DNA of 41,026 bases from assembly GCA_037132075.1 (NCBI GenBank), contig JBAXPV010000032.1, positions 1 through 41,026 of the forward strand. The letters are read 5' to 3'. Below the pieces are notes generated by a model. It did no database searches. It was given only the letters and a program-made list of their open reading frames with translations, and was not told where the DNA came from. Of this stretch, positions 39,660-41,026 are shown one piece after another. Origin of the DNA: JBAXPV01 sp037132075 (GTDB lineage: Bacteria > Bacteroidota > Bacteroidia > Bacteroidales > CAIXZF01). The position numbers and the translations under genes were made by a program. Position 1 is the stretch's first letter, and every line of letters starts with the position of its first letter.

Positions 39660-41026
39660 TTATACAACAATGCTTTTGACGTAATTGACGAGGCCGTGAG
39701 AATCAAAGATCCCCATCAGCTTGTCTGGCAAAGGTGCAAAATAAAACTGTTGACTGTCGATACTTATTACACCCTTTTGAAAATCAATAGTTAAGACAGC
39801 ACCTTGTTTAAAAGCGTCCACTGCCTCTGGAACCACGAGGATCGGCAAGCCCTGGTTCACCGCTGAGCGGTAAAAAATCCTGTTCACCGACTTACAGATA
39901 ACCGCTTTAACACCGGCATAACCCAATCCAACGGCAGGATGCTCACGGGAACTGCCACAACCAAAATTGGCGCCGGCAACAAGGATGTCATCCTTTTGAA
40001 CCCTTTCTGCAAAACTGTCATCAAAGCCTTTAAAGAGATAAGGCATGATTTTGTCACCTTCTGAACTGTTGATATTATAAGTGAGGTTTCCTGCAAACAT
40101 TTGGTCTGTATTCAGATTGTCGACATCCGCATAATTCCACACTGACTTAGCATAGCGGTCATCACCGGATTTGACATCAACAGTTTTGCTTTGTTCTGCA
40201 TGATACGGATAAAGGTTTTTCTCTGTAATGCCTCTGGGGTCCGTGATCTCTCCCTTTATTGCAGACCAGGCCACGGTTGCAGGAGAGGCCAGGTAAACTT
40301 CTGATTGGGGATTTCCCATCCTGCCTTTGAAATTGCGATTGGCTGTTGAGATCACCACGGTATTGTCGGCCGGTATCCCTTGTCCGGTTCCAAGGCATGG
40401 ACCACAGGAAGGCGCAAGAACATTGCCACCGGCATTCATAAATATAGCGATCAGTCCTTCTTGCATGGCTTGCATATAGATCTCCTGGGAAGCCGGAATG
40501 ACCAACAACTGGACATGCTTTGCCACACTTTTTCCATCCAGTACTTTGGCTGCAATTCTCAAGTCTTCAATACGACCATTGGTGCACGTTCCAACCAAAG
40601 CCTGGTGAATTTTTGTTCCACTCACTTCTGAAACAGCTTTTACATTGTCGACATGATGCGGTGCAGCAACAACGGGAAAAAGCTCAGACAAATTAATATC
40701 AAGAACTCTTACATACGTTGCATCAGGGTCAGCCCATACACCGTCGGTCTGGTATCCTATATAATCACACAATATCTGGTCAGCAGGAAAAACTGCGGTC
40801 TTGGCACCCATCTCGGATGCCAGGTTCGCTACTGTCATTCTGTCAGCGACACTCATACTTTTTACACCGTCTCCGTGATATTCAATACTCATATAATCAG
40901 CACCACTGCTGCCAATCATCCCGATGATCCAAAGGGCCAGGTCTTTGGCATACACGCCTTCATTCATCTTCCCGATCAGGTTCACCTTAATACTTTCCGG
41001 CACCCGAAACCAGGTCTCGCCCTGCT
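39660..41026 (-). CDS. Aconitase-family hydro-lyase, LeuC and LeuD domains fused (partial, 5' end outside window)
   Basis: The frame is open to the window edge; the codons before 41003 read QGETWFRVPESIKV, a conserved LeuC segment, so the N-terminus is missing. Visible parts include VGTCTNGRIEDLRIA and APSCGPCLGTGQG, which carry the three [4Fe-4S] cysteines, and NRNFKGRMGNPQSEVYLASP. A swivel domain follows (from about MFAGNLTYNINSSE), with the LeuD/aconitase active-site loop GANFGCGSSREHPAVGLG. 3-Isopropylmalate dehydratases are usually two polypeptides; here both halves are one chain of the LeuC/homoaconitase type. It may be a 3-isopropylmalate, homoaconitate or aconitate-type enzyme; neighbours do not settle this. 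Confidence 0.85.
   Translation of the reverse strand, partial: QGETWFRVPESIKVNLIGKMNEGVYAKDLALWIIGMIGSSGADYMSIEYHGDGVKSMSVADRMTVANLASEMGAKTAVFPADQILCDYIGYQTDGVWADPDATYVRVLDINLSELFPVVAAPHHVDNVKAVSEVSGTKIHQALVGTCTNGRIEDLRIAAKVLDGKSVAKHVQLLVIPASQEIYMQAMQEGLIAIFMNAGGNVLAPSCGPCLGTGQGIPADNTVVISTANRNFKGRMGNPQSEVYLASPATVAWSAIKGEITDPRGITEKNLYPYHAEQSKTVDVKSGDDRYAKSVWNYADVDNLNTDQMFAGNLTYNINSSEGDKIMPYLFKGFDDSFAERVQKDDILVAGANFGCGSSREHPAVGLGYAGVKAVICKSVNRIFYRSAVNQGLPILVVPEAVDAFKQGAVLTIDFQKGVISIDSQQFYFAPLPDKLMGIFDSHGLVNYVKSIVV

Overview
The window comes from a member of the Bacteroidota, probably a Bacteroidales-like environmental lineage (inference). The evidence is type IX secretion (T9SS) sorting domains of both kinds on secreted proteins, a PorP/SprF-family protein, a GWxTD-type protein, a YwqK/MORN-2 protein, a BtuG-like surface lipoprotein, and many copies of the Bacteroidota -7 promoter box TAnnTTTG. 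No insertion sequence, phage gene or CRISPR array was seen.

Layout. (1) 1-6522: a block bounded by two tRNA-Ser genes, UGA then CGA, both on the minus strand. Each is followed by the same 134-bp palindromic element. Between them are a tightly overlapping sugar-nucleotide and glycosyltransferase operon (LegB-like dehydratase, nucleotidyltransferase, SDR, GT4), then a secreted SUMF1-fold protein and a secreted dockerin-like protein. (2) 6642-14943: surface-glycan and envelope genes (Wzx-like flippase, GT4, methyltransferase, LpxL/HtrB-like acyltransferase, GT2) mixed with a Kelch T9SS cargo protein and a GWxTD protein. (3) 14957-20759: aroQ, then a TPP riboswitch driving a TonB-dependent receptor, a GT39-like membrane protein, smpB and ung. 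(4) 20880-30419: small lipoprotein plus outer-membrane protein, a Lys/Ala/Pro-rich exported protein, a large BNR-type T9SS cargo protein, a radical SAM protein, a PKD protein with a type-B T9SS domain paired with a PorP/SprF-OmpA fusion, tRNA-Arg(ACG), and another outer-membrane protein. (5) 30532-33466: floA, nfeD and clpS in one operon, then a Nudix hydrolase and an OsmC protein. (6) 33514-36880: cobalamin riboswitch, BtuB-like receptor and BtuG-like lipoprotein. (7) 36979-41026: lipoprotein plus serine hydrolase, YwqK protein plus hotdog thioesterase, and a fused aconitase-family hydro-lyase that runs off the window.

Themes. Most genes serve the cell surface: glycan assembly, T9SS export, and riboswitch-controlled vitamin uptake (thiamine and B12). 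The most interesting unexplained structure is the element behind both tRNA-Ser genes. Its two copies differ in sequence, but the differences in the long stem are mostly paired compensatory changes, so the fold appears to be what is conserved. All functions are read from sequence by eye; no database search was run.
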